In this document: positions 42,171-50,637 of the stretch, piece by piece
Layout of the letters: the number at the start of each line of letters is the position of its first letter
How positions within the stretch are numbered: position 1 is the first letter of the stretch
Source: Azospirillum soli
GTDB taxonomy: Bacteria > Pseudomonadota > Alphaproteobacteria > Azospirillales > Azospirillaceae
Assembly (NCBI RefSeq): GCF_017876165.1
Contig: NZ_JAGINQ010000032.1
Span: 1 to 60,066, forward strand
Length of the DNA stretch: 60,066 bases
Direction of reading: 5' to 3'
The notes under the pieces: model-generated
What the model was told of the DNA's origin: nothing
The model's database searches: none
What the model saw: the letters and a program-made list of their open reading frames with translations, nothing else
Position numbers and translations under genes: made by a program

Positions 42171-44642
42171 ATGACCACCCACACCACTTCCCCCCAGACC
42201 TCCCGCAAGCGGCTCGTCGTCGTCGGCAACGGCATGGCCGGCATCCGCACACTCGAAGAGCTGCTGGCCAAGGCGCCCGGCCGCTTTGAGATCACCGTCT
42301 TCGGCGCCGAGCCGCACCCCAATTACAACCGCATCATGCTCTCCCCGGTGCTGGCCGGCGAGAAGACCTTCGAGCAGATCGTGCTCAACGGCCGCGACTG
42401 GTACGAGGCCAACGGCATCACCCTGTTCACCGGCGACCCGGTCGAGTCCATCGATCGCGAAAAACGCACCGTCACCGCCATGTCCGGCCGCACCGTGGCC
42501 TACGACACACTGCTCATCGCCACCGGTTCGACCCCCTTCATCATCCCGGTGCCCGGCGCCGACCGGCTCGGCGTGGTTGGCTTCCGCGACCTCGCCGACG
42601 TTGAAACGATGCTGGAGGCGGCGGCGCAGGGTGGCCGCGCCGTGGTCATCGGCGGCGGTTTGCTCGGGCTGGAGGCGGCCAACGGCCTGAAGGTCAAGGG
42701 CATGGACGTGACCGTCGTGCACCTGATGGACACGCTGATGGAGCGCCAGCTCGACCGCTCGGCCGGCACCCTGCTGCAGCGCGAGCTGGAGCGGCGCGGC
42801 ATCGCCGTGCTGACCGGAGCCGACACCGCCGAAATTTTGGGCAATTCGCGCGTTTCCGGCGTTCGCCTAAAAGATGGGCAGGTTCTCCCGGCGGATCTGG
42901 TGGTCATGGCCGTGGGCATCCGCCCCAACATGGCGTTGGCCAAGGCGGCCGGGCTGGCCTGCGGGCGCGGTCTTCAGGTCGATGACGCCATGCGCACGTC
43001 GGACCCGGCGATCTACGCGGTCGGCGAGTGCGTCGAGCATCGCGGCCAGACCTACGGCCTGGTCGCCCCGCTGTTCGAGATGGCCAGGGTCGCCGCCGAC
43101 CGGTTGGCCGGGGGCGAGACCAGCGCCTACACCGGCTCGGTCACCGCGACCAAGCTGAAGGTCACCGGCGTGGACGTGTTCTCGGCCGGCGACTTTTCCG
43201 GCGGCGCGGGCTGCGAGGACATCGTGTTCCGCGACGCCGCGCGCGGCGTCTACAAGCGCGTCGTGGTCAAGGGTGACCGCCTGCTGGGCGCCGTGCTGTA
43301 CGGCGACACCAAGGATGGCGGCTGGTATTTCCAGATGCTCAAGGACGGCGCGGATGTCTCAGCCGTGCGCGATACCTTGATCTTCGGCCAGGGATTTGGC
43401 GGAGGCGAGGGAACGGCAAACCCTAAGGCGGCCGTTGTAGCGCTCCCGGACAGTGCGGAGATCTGCGGCTGCAACGGCGTGTGCAAGGGCACCATCGTCC
43501 AGGCGATCACCGAGAAGGGGCTGAGCAGCCTGGACGAGGTGCGCGCCCACACCAAGGCCTCGGCGTCGTGCGGCAGCTGCACCGGGCAGGTCGAGCAGCT
43601 GCTGGCCGTGACGCTGGGCGACGGCTACGCCGGGGAGGCGAAGGCCAAGCCCATGTGCAAGTGCACCGACCGCACCCACGACGAGGTGCGCCGGGCCATC
43701 GCGGCGCTGGAGCTGAAGACGATTCCCGACGTGATGCAGCGGCTGGAATGGAAGACGCCGGACGGCTGCCACCACTGCCGCCCCGCGCTGAACTACTACC
43801 TGCTGTGCCAATGGCCGGGGGAATACAAGGACGATTACCGCTCGCGCTACATCAACGAGCGGGTGCACGCCAACATCCAGAAGGACGGAACCTATTCGGT
43901 GGTGCCGCGCATGTGGGGCGGGCTGACCAACGCCAAGGAGCTGCGGGCCATCGCCGACGTGGTGGAGAAGTTCGCCATCCCCACGGTGAAGGTCACGGGC
44001 GGCCAGCGCATCGACCTGTTCGGGGTGAAGAAGGAGGACCTGCCGGCGGTGTGGGCCGACCTGAACGCGGCCGGGATGGTGTCGGGACACGCCTACGCCA
44101 AGGGGCTGCGCACAGTGAAGACCTGCGTCGGGTCGGAATGGTGCCGCTTCGGCACACAGGACTCAACGGGCCTGGGGGTAAAGCTGGAGCGGCTGACCTG
44201 GGGCACCTGGACGCCGCACAAGGTGAAGCTGGCTGTGTCCGGCTGCCCGCGCAACTGCGCCGAGGCGACGATCAAGGACCTCGGCGTGGTGTGCGTGGAC
44301 AGCGGCTACGAACTGCACGTCGGCGGCAACGGCGGCATGCATGTCCGGGCCTGCGACCTGCTGGTCAAGGTGGCCACGGAGGCCGAGGTGCTGGAGTACA
44401 CCGGCGCCTACATGCAGCTGTACCGTGAGGAGGCGCGCTATCTGGAGCGCACCGCGCCGTGGCTGGAGCGGGTCGGGCTCGACTACGTCAAAAAGCGCCT
44501 CGTCGATGACCCCGAGAGCCGGAAGGCGCTGAACGCCCGCTTCCTGTTCTCGCAGACCTTTTCCCAGGACGACCCGTGGGCCGAGCGGGCCAGCGGCGCC
44601 GTCGACCGTCATGAATTCGCGCCGCTCGCGCAGGTGGGGTAA
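42171..44642 (+). CDS. nirB: Nitrite reductase (NADH) large subunit
   Basis: An 823-residue assimilatory nitrite reductase that turns nitrite into ammonium with NADH. The N-terminus binds FAD (VVVGNGMAGIRTLEEL) and NAD (AVVIGGGLLGLEAANGL). A BFD-like [2Fe-2S] domain follows (CGCNGVCKG, then CGSCTGQ). The C-terminal hemoprotein half holds the siroheme/[4Fe-4S] cysteines in CVGSEWC and SGCPRNC. It works in the cytoplasm with NirD and needs siroheme. ATG 42171 follows the sigma-54 promoter by about 36 nt; the frame upstream of it runs through that promoter, which excludes earlier starts. First gene of nirB-nirD-nasA-cobA. Confidence 0.96.
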   Translation: MTTHTTSPQTSRKRLVVVGNGMAGIRTLEELLAKAPGRFEITVFGAEPHPNYNRIMLSPVLAGEKTFEQIVLNGRDWYEANGITLFTGDPVESIDREKRTVTAMSGRTVAYDTLLIATGSTPFIIPVPGADRLGVVGFRDLADVETMLEAAAQGGRAVVIGGGLLGLEAANGLKVKGMDVTVVHLMDTLMERQLDRSAGTLLQRELERRGIAVLTGADTAEILGNSRVSGVRLKDGQVLPADLVVMAVGIRPNMALAKAAGLACGRGLQVDDAMRTSDPAIYAVGECVEHRGQTYGLVAPLFEMARVAADRLAGGETSAYTGSVTATKLKVTGVDVFSAGDFSGGAGCEDIVFRDAARGVYKRVVVKGDRLLGAVLYGDTKDGGWYFQMLKDGADVSAVRDTLIFGQGFGGGEGTANPKAAVVALPDSAEICGCNGVCKGTIVQAITEKGLSSLDEVRAHTKASASCGSCTGQVEQLLAVTLGDGYAGEAKAKPMCKCTDRTHDEVRRAIAALELKTIPDVMQRLEWKTPDGCHHCRPALNYYLLCQWPGEYKDDYRSRYINERVHANIQKDGTYSVVPRMWGGLTNAKELRAIADVVEKFAIPTVKVTGGQRIDLFGVKKEDLPAVWADLNAAGMVSGHAYAKGLRTVKTCVGSEWCRFGTQDSTGLGVKLERLTWGTWTPHKVKLAVSGCPRNCAEATIKDLGVVCVDSGYELHVGGNGGMHVRACDLLVKVATEAEVLEYTGAYMQLYREEARYLERTAPWLERVGLDYVKKRLVDDPESRKALNARFLFSQTFSQDDPWAERASGAVDRHEFAPLAQVG

Positions 44643-44648
44643 TCAGCC

Positions 44649-45011
44649 ATGGACCAGTCGATCAAGGGAACCGCCGCCGATTGGATCGAGGTCGGCCGTG
44701 TCGAGGACATCCCGCGCCAGGGCAGCCGGATCGTGAAGACCGGCCGGGGCGACATCGCCCTGTTCCGCACCGTCGCGGACGAGGTGTTCGCGCTGGAGGA
44801 CCGCTGCCCGCACGGTGGCGGCCCGCTGTCGCAGGGCATCGTGCATGGGGCGCGGGTGACCTGCCCGCTGCACAGCTGGGTCATCGACCTCGCCAGCGGT
44901 GAGGCGGTCGGCCCCGACGAGGGCTGCGCCGGCCACTGCCCGGTGCGGGTGGTGGGCGGCGTGGTGCATCTGGGGCTGATGGCCTTCAAGGAGGGCTGCG
45001 GCCATGAGTGA
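44649..45011 (+). CDS. nirD: Nitrite reductase small subunit (Rieske)
   Basis: A 120-residue Rieske-type [2Fe-2S] protein. The cluster ligands are Cys53-Pro-His55 (CPHGGG) and Cys72-Pro-Leu-His75 (CPLHSW), in the spacing normal for NirD. It is the small partner of NirB and probably passes electrons inside the complex. It follows nirB by 6 bp and overlaps nasA by 8 bp, so the three proteins are translated together. Confidence 0.95.
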   Translation: MDQSIKGTAADWIEVGRVEDIPRQGSRIVKTGRGDIALFRTVADEVFALEDRCPHGGGPLSQGIVHGARVTCPLHSWVIDLASGEAVGPDEGCAGHCPVRVVGGVVHLGLMAFKEGCGHE

Positions 45012-47664
45012 AAGGACGGTCCGCACCACCTGCCCCTACTGCGGGGTGGGCTGCGGGGTACTGGCGACGGTGGCGGAAGACGGTTCCCTTGGGGGTTCCG
45101 TCACCGTGCGCGGCGACCCCGACCACCCGGCCAACAAGGGCCGCCTCTGCTCCAAGGGCACCAACCTGCCGGACACGTTGGGGCTTGAGGGCCGATTGCT
45201 CCACCCGGAGGTGGACGGGCGGCGCGCGACTTGGGACGAGGCCATCGCCGCCGTTGCTGGCCGCCTGTCTCAGACCATCGAACGGCACGGGCCGGACTCG
45301 GTCGCCCTCTACGTCTCCGGTCAGCTCTTGACCGAAGATTATTATGTGGCCAACAAACTGGTGAAGGGATTCCTAGGAACCGCCAACATCGATACGAATT
45401 CACGCCTATGTATGGCGTCGAGCGTGGCGGGGCACAAGCGCGGTTTCGGCGCCGACGCGGTGCCGGTGACCTATGAGGATCTGGAGCTTGCCAACCTGAT
45501 CGTGCTGGTCGGATCCAACCTTGCATGGTGCCATCCCATACTCCATCAACGTGTGCTGGCGGCAAGACAGGCACGCGAAACGCGCATTTTCGTCGTGGAC
45601 CCGCGCCGAACGGCGGCGGTGGACGGGGCGGATGGGCACCTCGCCATCCGGCCGGGGACGGACGCGGCGCTGTTCAACGGGCTGCTGGTGCATCTGGCCG
45701 ATCGCGGCGTCATCGACGCCCGCTTCGTCGCCGAGAACACCGCCGGCCTCGCCAAGACGCTGGAGGCCGCCCGCGCCGACGCGCCGTCGGTCGAGCAGGT
45801 TGCCGCCGTCTGCGATTTGCCGGCCGAACAGGTCGTCGCCTTCTACGCTGAATTTGAAACAACCCGGCGTGTCGTCACCGTCTACTCCCAGGGCGTGAAC
45901 CAGTCGTCGCAGGGAACGGACACGGTCAACGCCATCCTGAACGTCCACTTTCTGACCGGCCGCATCGGCCAGCCGGGCATGGGACCCTTCTCCGTCACCG
46001 GCCAGCCCAACGCCATGGGCGGGCGCGAGGTCGGCGGGCTCGCCAACCAGCTGGCCGCCCACATGGGCTTCGAGCCGGAGGAGGTGGACCGCGTCCGCCG
46101 CTTCTGGAACGCCCCGGCCATGGCGACCAAGCCGGGGCTGAAGGCGGTGGACCTGTTCCGCGCGGTGGACGAGGGCCGCGTGCGCGCCGTCTGGGTCATG
46201 GCGACCAACCCCGCCGTCAGCATGCCGGGCGCCGGCCGCCTGCGCCAGGCGCTGGAGAAATGCGAGACGGTCATCGTTTCCGATTGCATCGCTGATACCG
46301 ATACGGGCCGCCTCGCCCACATTCGCCTGCCGGCGGCGGGGTGGAGTGAGAAGGACGGCACCGTCACCAACTCCGACCGCACCATCTCCCGCCAGCGGGC
46401 CTTCCGGCCGCTGAGCGGCGAGGCGCGGCCGGACTGGTGGATCGTCACCCAGGTCGCCCGCGCCATAGGCTTTGCTGAGGCTTTCCCCTATGAGACCCCG
46501 GCCCATGTGTTCCGTGAGCACGCCGCCCTCTCCGCTTTCGAAAACGGCGGTGCGCGCGCCTTCGACATCGGCGATCTGGCCGATCTGACCGACGCTGAAT
46601 TTGAAACGCTCGCCCCCGCGCCCTGGCCGCGCCGGCTGGGCGGGGAGCCGACGCGGCGGCTTTACACCGACGGGCGGTTCTTCACGGCGGACGGGCGGGC
46701 GCGCTTCGTGCCGGTCACCTCGCGCCCCCTGCCCCGCTCCCGGAGCACCGGTTCGCTGATGTTGAACAGCGGCCGGCTGCGCGACCAGTGGCACACCATG
46801 ACCCGCACGGGGCTGTCGCCGCGCCTGTCCGCCCACGCGCCGGAACCCTGCCTGGACATCCACCCCGCCGACGCCGAGGCGCGCGGTCTGACGGACGGAG
46901 GGCTTGCCCGCATCGCCACCAGCGTCGGCACGGCGCTGGCCCGCGTCCGCGTGACCGAGGCGCAACGGCCGGGTGAGGTCTTTCTGCCCATGCACTGGAC
47001 CGACCGCTTCACCGGCTCCTGCGTCATCGGCCGGCTGGTGGATGACGAGGCGGTGGACCCCGTGTCCGGCCAGCCGGACCTAAAGCGCATGCCGGTCACG
47101 GTTGAAGCTTACGCCCCCGCCTGGACCGGCTTCCTGATCACCCGCGAAGCCGTGGAGCCGTCCCACGGCGGCTATTGGTCCCGCCGCGCCGTTCCCGGCG
47201 GCCACCTGATCGAGCTGGCCGGCGAAGGCGCCCTGCCCGACCTGGACGCGCTGGCCTTCGGCTTTGCCGGTGCGACCGTGGACTACAGCGACGGTGCGCG
47301 CGGGATCTTGCGCCGGGCGTGGCTGACGCACGACCGGCTGGAAGCCTGCCTGTTCCTCTCGGCCAGCGGCGGGTTGCCGGGGCGCGGCTGGCTGGTGGAG
47401 CTTCTGTCGGCCGAGGCGCTGGAGGCTCCAGCCCGCCGGGCGCTGCTGTCCGGCCGTTCCCCGGTGCCGATGGTGGACGAGGGGCGGACGGTCTGTTCCT
47501 GCTTCGGCGTCGGCATCAACCGCCTCGTCGCCGCGATCCAAAGCCAGCGTCTGACCACCGTTCAGGAGGTCGGGCAGGCGCTGAAGGCCGGCACCAACTG
47601 CGGCTCCTGCATTCCCGAAATCAAGGAGGTCATCGCCGATGCCCAGCGTTGCCACGTGGCGTGA
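45004..47664 (+). CDS. nasA: Assimilatory nitrate reductase, catalytic subunit
   Basis: An 886-residue molybdenum (bis-MGD) enzyme that reduces nitrate to nitrite in the cytoplasm. The N-terminal [4Fe-4S] ligands are Cys10, Cys13, Cys17 (CPYCGVGC) and Cys49. MCASSV-like MASSVAGHKRGFG is preceded by SRLC, the region near the molybdenum. YSQGVNQSSQGTD and GQPNAMGGREVGGL are typical of NasA. The C-terminus has an extra BFD-like [2Fe-2S] domain (CSCFGVG, CGSCIPE). Two iteron copies lie inside the gene and encode AEFET at residues 282-286 and 531-535. It overlaps nirD by 8 bp and cobA by 26 bp. Confidence 0.95.
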   Translation: MSERTVRTTCPYCGVGCGVLATVAEDGSLGGSVTVRGDPDHPANKGRLCSKGTNLPDTLGLEGRLLHPEVDGRRATWDEAIAAVAGRLSQTIERHGPDSVALYVSGQLLTEDYYVANKLVKGFLGTANIDTNSRLCMASSVAGHKRGFGADAVPVTYEDLELANLIVLVGSNLAWCHPILHQRVLAARQARETRIFVVDPRRTAAVDGADGHLAIRPGTDAALFNGLLVHLADRGVIDARFVAENTAGLAKTLEAARADAPSVEQVAAVCDLPAEQVVAFYAEFETTRRVVTVYSQGVNQSSQGTDTVNAILNVHFLTGRIGQPGMGPFSVTGQPNAMGGREVGGLANQLAAHMGFEPEEVDRVRRFWNAPAMATKPGLKAVDLFRAVDEGRVRAVWVMATNPAVSMPGAGRLRQALEKCETVIVSDCIADTDTGRLAHIRLPAAGWSEKDGTVTNSDRTISRQRAFRPLSGEARPDWWIVTQVARAIGFAEAFPYETPAHVFREHAALSAFENGGARAFDIGDLADLTDAEFETLAPAPWPRRLGGEPTRRLYTDGRFFTADGRARFVPVTSRPLPRSRSTGSLMLNSGRLRDQWHTMTRTGLSPRLSAHAPEPCLDIHPADAEARGLTDGGLARIATSVGTALARVRVTEAQRPGEVFLPMHWTDRFTGSCVIGRLVDDEAVDPVSGQPDLKRMPVTVEAYAPAWTGFLITREAVEPSHGGYWSRRAVPGGHLIELAGEGALPDLDALAFGFAGATVDYSDGARGILRRAWLTHDRLEACLFLSASGGLPGRGWLVELLSAEALEAPARRALLSGRSPVPMVDEGRTVCSCFGVGINRLVAAIQSQRLTTVQEVGQALKAGTNCGSCIPEIKEVIADAQRCHVA
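45845..45860 (+). repeat. Dispersed iteron inside nasA, copy 1
   Basis: Exact ACGCTGAATTTGAAAC, identical to 33509-33524 and 36760-36775, lying 12 kb from the origin and reading Ala-Glu-Phe-Glu-Thr in the NasA frame. Confidence 0.75.
46592..46607 (+). repeat. Dispersed iteron inside nasA, copy 2
   Basis: Exact ACGCTGAATTTGAAAC again, 747 bp after the first nasA copy, in the same frame (residues 531-535). NasA proteins often have Asp-Ala-Glu-Tyr or a similar sequence here, so the protein tolerates the repeat. Confidence 0.75.
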
Positions 47665-48574
47665 TGCCGCTCCCCCGGGAAAGCGTTTCAACTTCATCGT
47701 AGCCCTTGGGGCGTTCCTGCGGGAACGGCTGGACGCCGTCCTCCGTCCGCGCGCGGCGGATCCGGCCGCAAATCCCGTTGCCGCGGTGGCCGGCGGGCGC
47801 GGGCACGTCGCGCTGGTCGGGGCCGGACCGGGGGATCCGGATCTGCTGACCGTGGCGGCGGCGCGGGCCATCGGCCAAGCCGATGTGATCCTCTACGACC
47901 ATCTGGTCGGCGCCGGCATCCTGGCATTGGCGCGGTCAGGGGCGGATCTGGTCTGTGTCGGCAAGCGGTCGGGCAAGCACTCCCACCGGCAGGAGGCGAT
48001 CAACGCCCTGATCGAGGCGCACGCGCGCACCGGCCGCCGCGTGGTGCGGCTGAAGGGCGGGGACCCGATGATCTTCGGCCGGGCCGGCGAGGAGATCGAG
48101 CATCTGGAGGCGGCGGGCATCGGCGTGACCGTGATCCCCGGCGTCACCGCCGCGCTGGGCTGCGCGTCCAGCGCCGGGGTATCCCTGACCCGGCGCGGGG
48201 TGTCGCGCGCGGTGACCTTCGTGACCGCCCACGCGCGGGAGGGCGACGCGACCGAACCCGACTGGACGCGGCTGGCCGACCCGCAGGGCACGCTGGCGAT
48301 CTACATGGGCCGCGAGCTGGCCCGGCGCGCCGGGCGCGGGCTGACCAGCGGCGGCCTGCCGGCGGACACGCCGGTGCTGGCCGTGGAGAACGGCTGCCGG
48401 CCCGACGAGCGGCACTATTGGACCACGCTTGGCGCCATGGCCGAGCGTGGCGTCCCGGCGGGCGAGGGGCCGACGCTGCTTCTGGTTGGCCGTGCCCTAG
48501 AGAGCCGGGCGGCGCACGCCGGTGATGGCCTCCGCACGGGCGGCCACGTTGGCCAAGGGCTCGATGGTCACTGA
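47639..48574 (+). CDS. cobA: Uroporphyrinogen-III C-methyltransferase
   Basis: A 311-residue SUMT that methylates uroporphyrinogen III at C2 and C7, giving precorrin-2 for siroheme, the NirB cofactor. Family motifs are VALVGAGPGDPDLLTV, KRSGKHSHRQEAIN, RLKGGDPMIFGRAGEE and VIPGVTAALG. About 50 residues of N-terminal extension precede the catalytic domain, and about 30 residues follow the usual family end (LLLVGRALE). This tail overlaps the convergent NlpC/P60 gene by 78 bp. It overlaps nasA by 26 bp, so the true start could be further inside. A weak iteron-like sequence is at 47685-47699 on the minus strand. Confidence 0.92.
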   Translation: MPSVATWRDAAPPGKRFNFIVALGAFLRERLDAVLRPRAADPAANPVAAVAGGRGHVALVGAGPGDPDLLTVAAARAIGQADVILYDHLVGAGILALARSGADLVCVGKRSGKHSHRQEAINALIEAHARTGRRVVRLKGGDPMIFGRAGEEIEHLEAAGIGVTVIPGVTAALGCASSAGVSLTRRGVSRAVTFVTAHAREGDATEPDWTRLADPQGTLAIYMGRELARRAGRGLTSGGLPADTPVLAVENGCRPDERHYWTTLGAMAERGVPAGEGPTLLLVGRALESRAAHAGDGLRTGGHVGQGLDGH

Positions 48575-49285
48575 CATGGTGAAGACGGTGGCGTGCAGCA
48601 GGCTCGCCCCGTCCAGCATCAGCCCGACATGGCCGGGGAAGAACACCACGTCGCCGCGCCGGTACTCCACCCCCTGCCCGTCCGTCGAAATCATGGGACC
48701 GATGCTCTCGTCGTTGCGCTGCATGCCGCTGCTGTGGTGCGTGACGATCCCGGCCGCACCCAGCGCCACCTGGACAAGGCCGGAGCAGTCGATGCCGAAG
48801 CCGCTGCGCCCGCCCCAGACGTAGGGGGTGCCGAGGAAGCGGGCTGCGGTTTCCACCGGCTCCTTGTTCTTCGGTTTGGCGACGGGTTCCAGATGCTTGC
48901 CGAAGACCCACAGGCCGGTGTCCAGGCGGCACCAGCCGCCGTATCCGTTGTCATCGGTGGCATCCACCGTCACGGCGCTGCCGAAGCTGAGCGTCCCGAC
49001 CGGCACCGCCTTATGGGCGGGGGCCGGGTGCAGGTTGCTGCGCGGGCCGACCACGCGGTGGGTCGGGGCCACGGGCTTGCCGACCGTCGTGCCCGGCGGC
49101 AGCCAGCCGACATGACCATCGGTTCGGTTCTCCGCCTTCAGCCAACCGCCCTCCTCGGCCAGCAGGGCGAAGGTCTCGCCGAACAGCATCTCGCTGGTCT
49201 GCGGCACGCCGTCGCGCGGCTCCTCCAGCAGGACGGCGTGGGGGGCTTTCAGCTGACGGATGGGGCGGGTCTGTGCTTCAGTCAT
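48497..49285 (-). CDS. NlpC/P60 family peptidase with SH3-like domains
   Basis: A 262-residue NlpC/P60 cysteine peptidase, of the kind that cuts gamma-D-Glu-DAP bonds in peptidoglycan fragments. Two SH3b-like modules occupy roughly residues 10-130 (GGWLKAENRTDGHVGWLPPG; NGYGGWCRLDTGLWVFGKHL). The catalytic domain follows with FLGTPYVWGG, the nucleophile in GIDCSGLVQ, the His in FPGHVGLML and LLHA. No signal peptide is visible, so it resembles cytosolic recycling-type members. ATG 49285 is preferred over 49321. It converges on cobA with a 78-bp overlap. Confidence 0.88.
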   Translation of the reverse strand: MTEAQTRPIRQLKAPHAVLLEEPRDGVPQTSEMLFGETFALLAEEGGWLKAENRTDGHVGWLPPGTTVGKPVAPTHRVVGPRSNLHPAPAHKAVPVGTLSFGSAVTVDATDDNGYGGWCRLDTGLWVFGKHLEPVAKPKNKEPVETAARFLGTPYVWGGRSGFGIDCSGLVQVALGAAGIVTHHSSGMQRNDESIGPMISTDGQGVEYRRGDVVFFPGHVGLMLDGASLLHATVFTMSVTIEPLANVAARAEAITGVRRPAL

Positions 49286-49415
49286 GCCAACGACGCTAGT
49301 GCCGCCCCCGCCGGAATGCAAGCCAGGGGACCAATCACGGCATCCCTGTCACAGCGGTGGCTTTGCTATGGACACCAGCGGCCGTAGGGCGGCGGCCGGT
49401 GATCAGGAGGAGGCT

Positions 49416-50264
49416 ATGGCTTATCGTTTGATGATGGGGCTTGCGGCGGTGATGCTGTTGGCGGGTACCGGCATGGCCGAGGCTGCCCCGCCCCGCTGCG
49501 AGAACATCACCGTCGAGGACATGCGCCGGAACTGCTTCGAGCGTGTCGAACGCTGCGAGCCGCTGAAGAGCGCCGCCGAGCGCGACGAGTGCTATCGCGG
49601 CACCAAGCCGAACGCCAATGCCAACGCGAGCTCCAACATGAATTCCAGCGCGGCGCAGAACGGGCCCATCCGCCTGACGCGGCCGGACGCGGCGGCCGGA
49701 TCGGCGCCCCCGCCGCCGCCCGCCCCGCCGCCGGCTCCCGCGCCGGTGGTCGTCCGGCCGAACCAGCCGCCGGTGATCGCATCCCCGCCGCCCGTTCCGC
49801 AGGCCATTCCGCAGCCTGCGCCGAAGGCCGAACCGGTGCCCGCCCCGGTGCCGGCCCCGGTTGTCGTCCGCCCTGCCCCGCCGGTCCCGGTTTCGCCGGC
49901 GGCCGTCGCCCCGGCTCCGCGTCCGCCGCAGGGGAACGGGATCCAGGGGACTGGACTGGACGCGGTGCGCGGTTTCTACGACGCGCTGGCCCAGGCCGAC
50001 GGCGCACGGGCCAACGGCTTTCTGGTGCCGGAAAAGCGCAACAGCGGCGCCTATGAGATCACCTCGCTGAGCCGCTTCTACGGCGCTATGCGGGAACCCC
50101 TGCGCCTGCTCTCCGCCGATCCGATTGGGCCGGACGCCTTCCGGGTCCGCTACCACTACGTCTACGTCAACGGCCGCGTCTGCGACGGCGGCGCTGAGGT
50201 GACGCTGTCCCGCCGCGAGGGAGCCCTGCTGATCGAACGCATCAAGGCGCTGAACGGCTGCTGA
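49416..50264 (+). CDS. Exported proline-rich protein of unknown function
   Basis: A 282-residue secreted protein. A Sec signal peptide (GLAAVMLLAGTGMAEA) precedes a small Cys-rich domain with four Cys in about 30 residues (RCENITVEDMRRNC, ERCEPL, DECYRG), then an Asn-rich stretch and about 100 residues of Pro/Ala/Val-rich linker. The C-terminal globular domain of about 100 residues (LDAVRGFYDALAQADG to LIERIKALNGC) resembles SnoaL/NTF2-like folds. AGGAGGAGG precedes ATG 49416. The linker could span the periplasm or cell wall. I do not recognise a named family. Confidence 0.72.
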   Translation: MAYRLMMGLAAVMLLAGTGMAEAAPPRCENITVEDMRRNCFERVERCEPLKSAAERDECYRGTKPNANANASSNMNSSAAQNGPIRLTRPDAAAGSAPPPPPAPPPAPAPVVVRPNQPPVIASPPPVPQAIPQPAPKAEPVPAPVPAPVVVRPAPPVPVSPAAVAPAPRPPQGNGIQGTGLDAVRGFYDALAQADGARANGFLVPEKRNSGAYEITSLSRFYGAMREPLRLLSADPIGPDAFRVRYHYVYVNGRVCDGGAEVTLSRREGALLIERIKALNGC

Positions 50265-50288
50265 GCGGCGTGTGCCCATGTGAGGTCC

Positions 50289-50335
50289 ATTGTGCAGCAT
50301 TGTGCGGATTGTGCAGAGCCGGGCTTCTGCACAAT
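50289..50335. repeat. Three direct repeats and one inverted repeat of ATTGTGCAG
   Basis: ATTGTGCAG starts at 50289, ATTGTGCGG at 50299 and ATTGTGCAG at 50308. The last, as ATTGTGCAGA (50308-50317), pairs perfectly with TCTGCACAAT (50326-50335) across an 8-bp loop. It could be a hairpin after the 50264 stop or a protein-binding cluster. Confidence 0.6.
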
Positions 50336-50571
50336 GGGCTAAAATCGCTCTTTTGACGTTCAGGGTCAGCGCCTTGCGCTGATTGGTTCGTGTGCGTTCG
50401 TGTAGCGGTCGCTGCACAACGGAACGTGCACGAAGGAATTCGTCGCGCGGTCGTCCGTTGGGAACGGTCGCACGGCGAATGGGCGCGGGTTTGGCGTTGA
50501 TGGGATGAGCGTAATGGATTGGGTGGGGTGAAGCAAGGGCGGGGGGTTCTTCTCCGCTCGGTTGCTGCCGT

Positions 50572-50613
50572 GGGCCCCCATCCCGGCCTTCCCCCACCTT
50601 CGGCGGGGGAAGG
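50572..50613. repeat. GC-rich palindromic repeat (REP-like), copy 2
   Basis: GGGCCCCCATCCCGG begins this shorter relative of the element at 40191. Its hairpin CCTTCCCCC (50587-50595) with GGGGGAAGG (50605-50613) lies 25 bp from the stop of the minus-strand SIS gene and may end transcription from either side. Confidence 0.55.
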
Positions 50614-50637
50614 AGATGAAAGCCCTTTGCGACGCCT

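Larger units (their letters stand above)
50265..50637. other. Intergenic gap with TTGTGC repeats and a REP-like hairpin
   Basis: This 373-bp gap between two convergent genes has no supported gene. It holds three direct copies of ATTGTGCRG and an inverted copy (50289-50335), further CGTG/GTGCAC-rich repeats around 50385-50440, and a REP-like palindrome near 50572-50613. Such density of operator-like repeats at a convergent junction is unexpected. Confidence 0.5.

Noticed and set aside
42593..42607. Possible further iteron in nirB (CGCCGACGTTGAAAC)
   Set aside because: Three mismatches in 15 bases in ordinary coding sequence; not distinguishable from chance.
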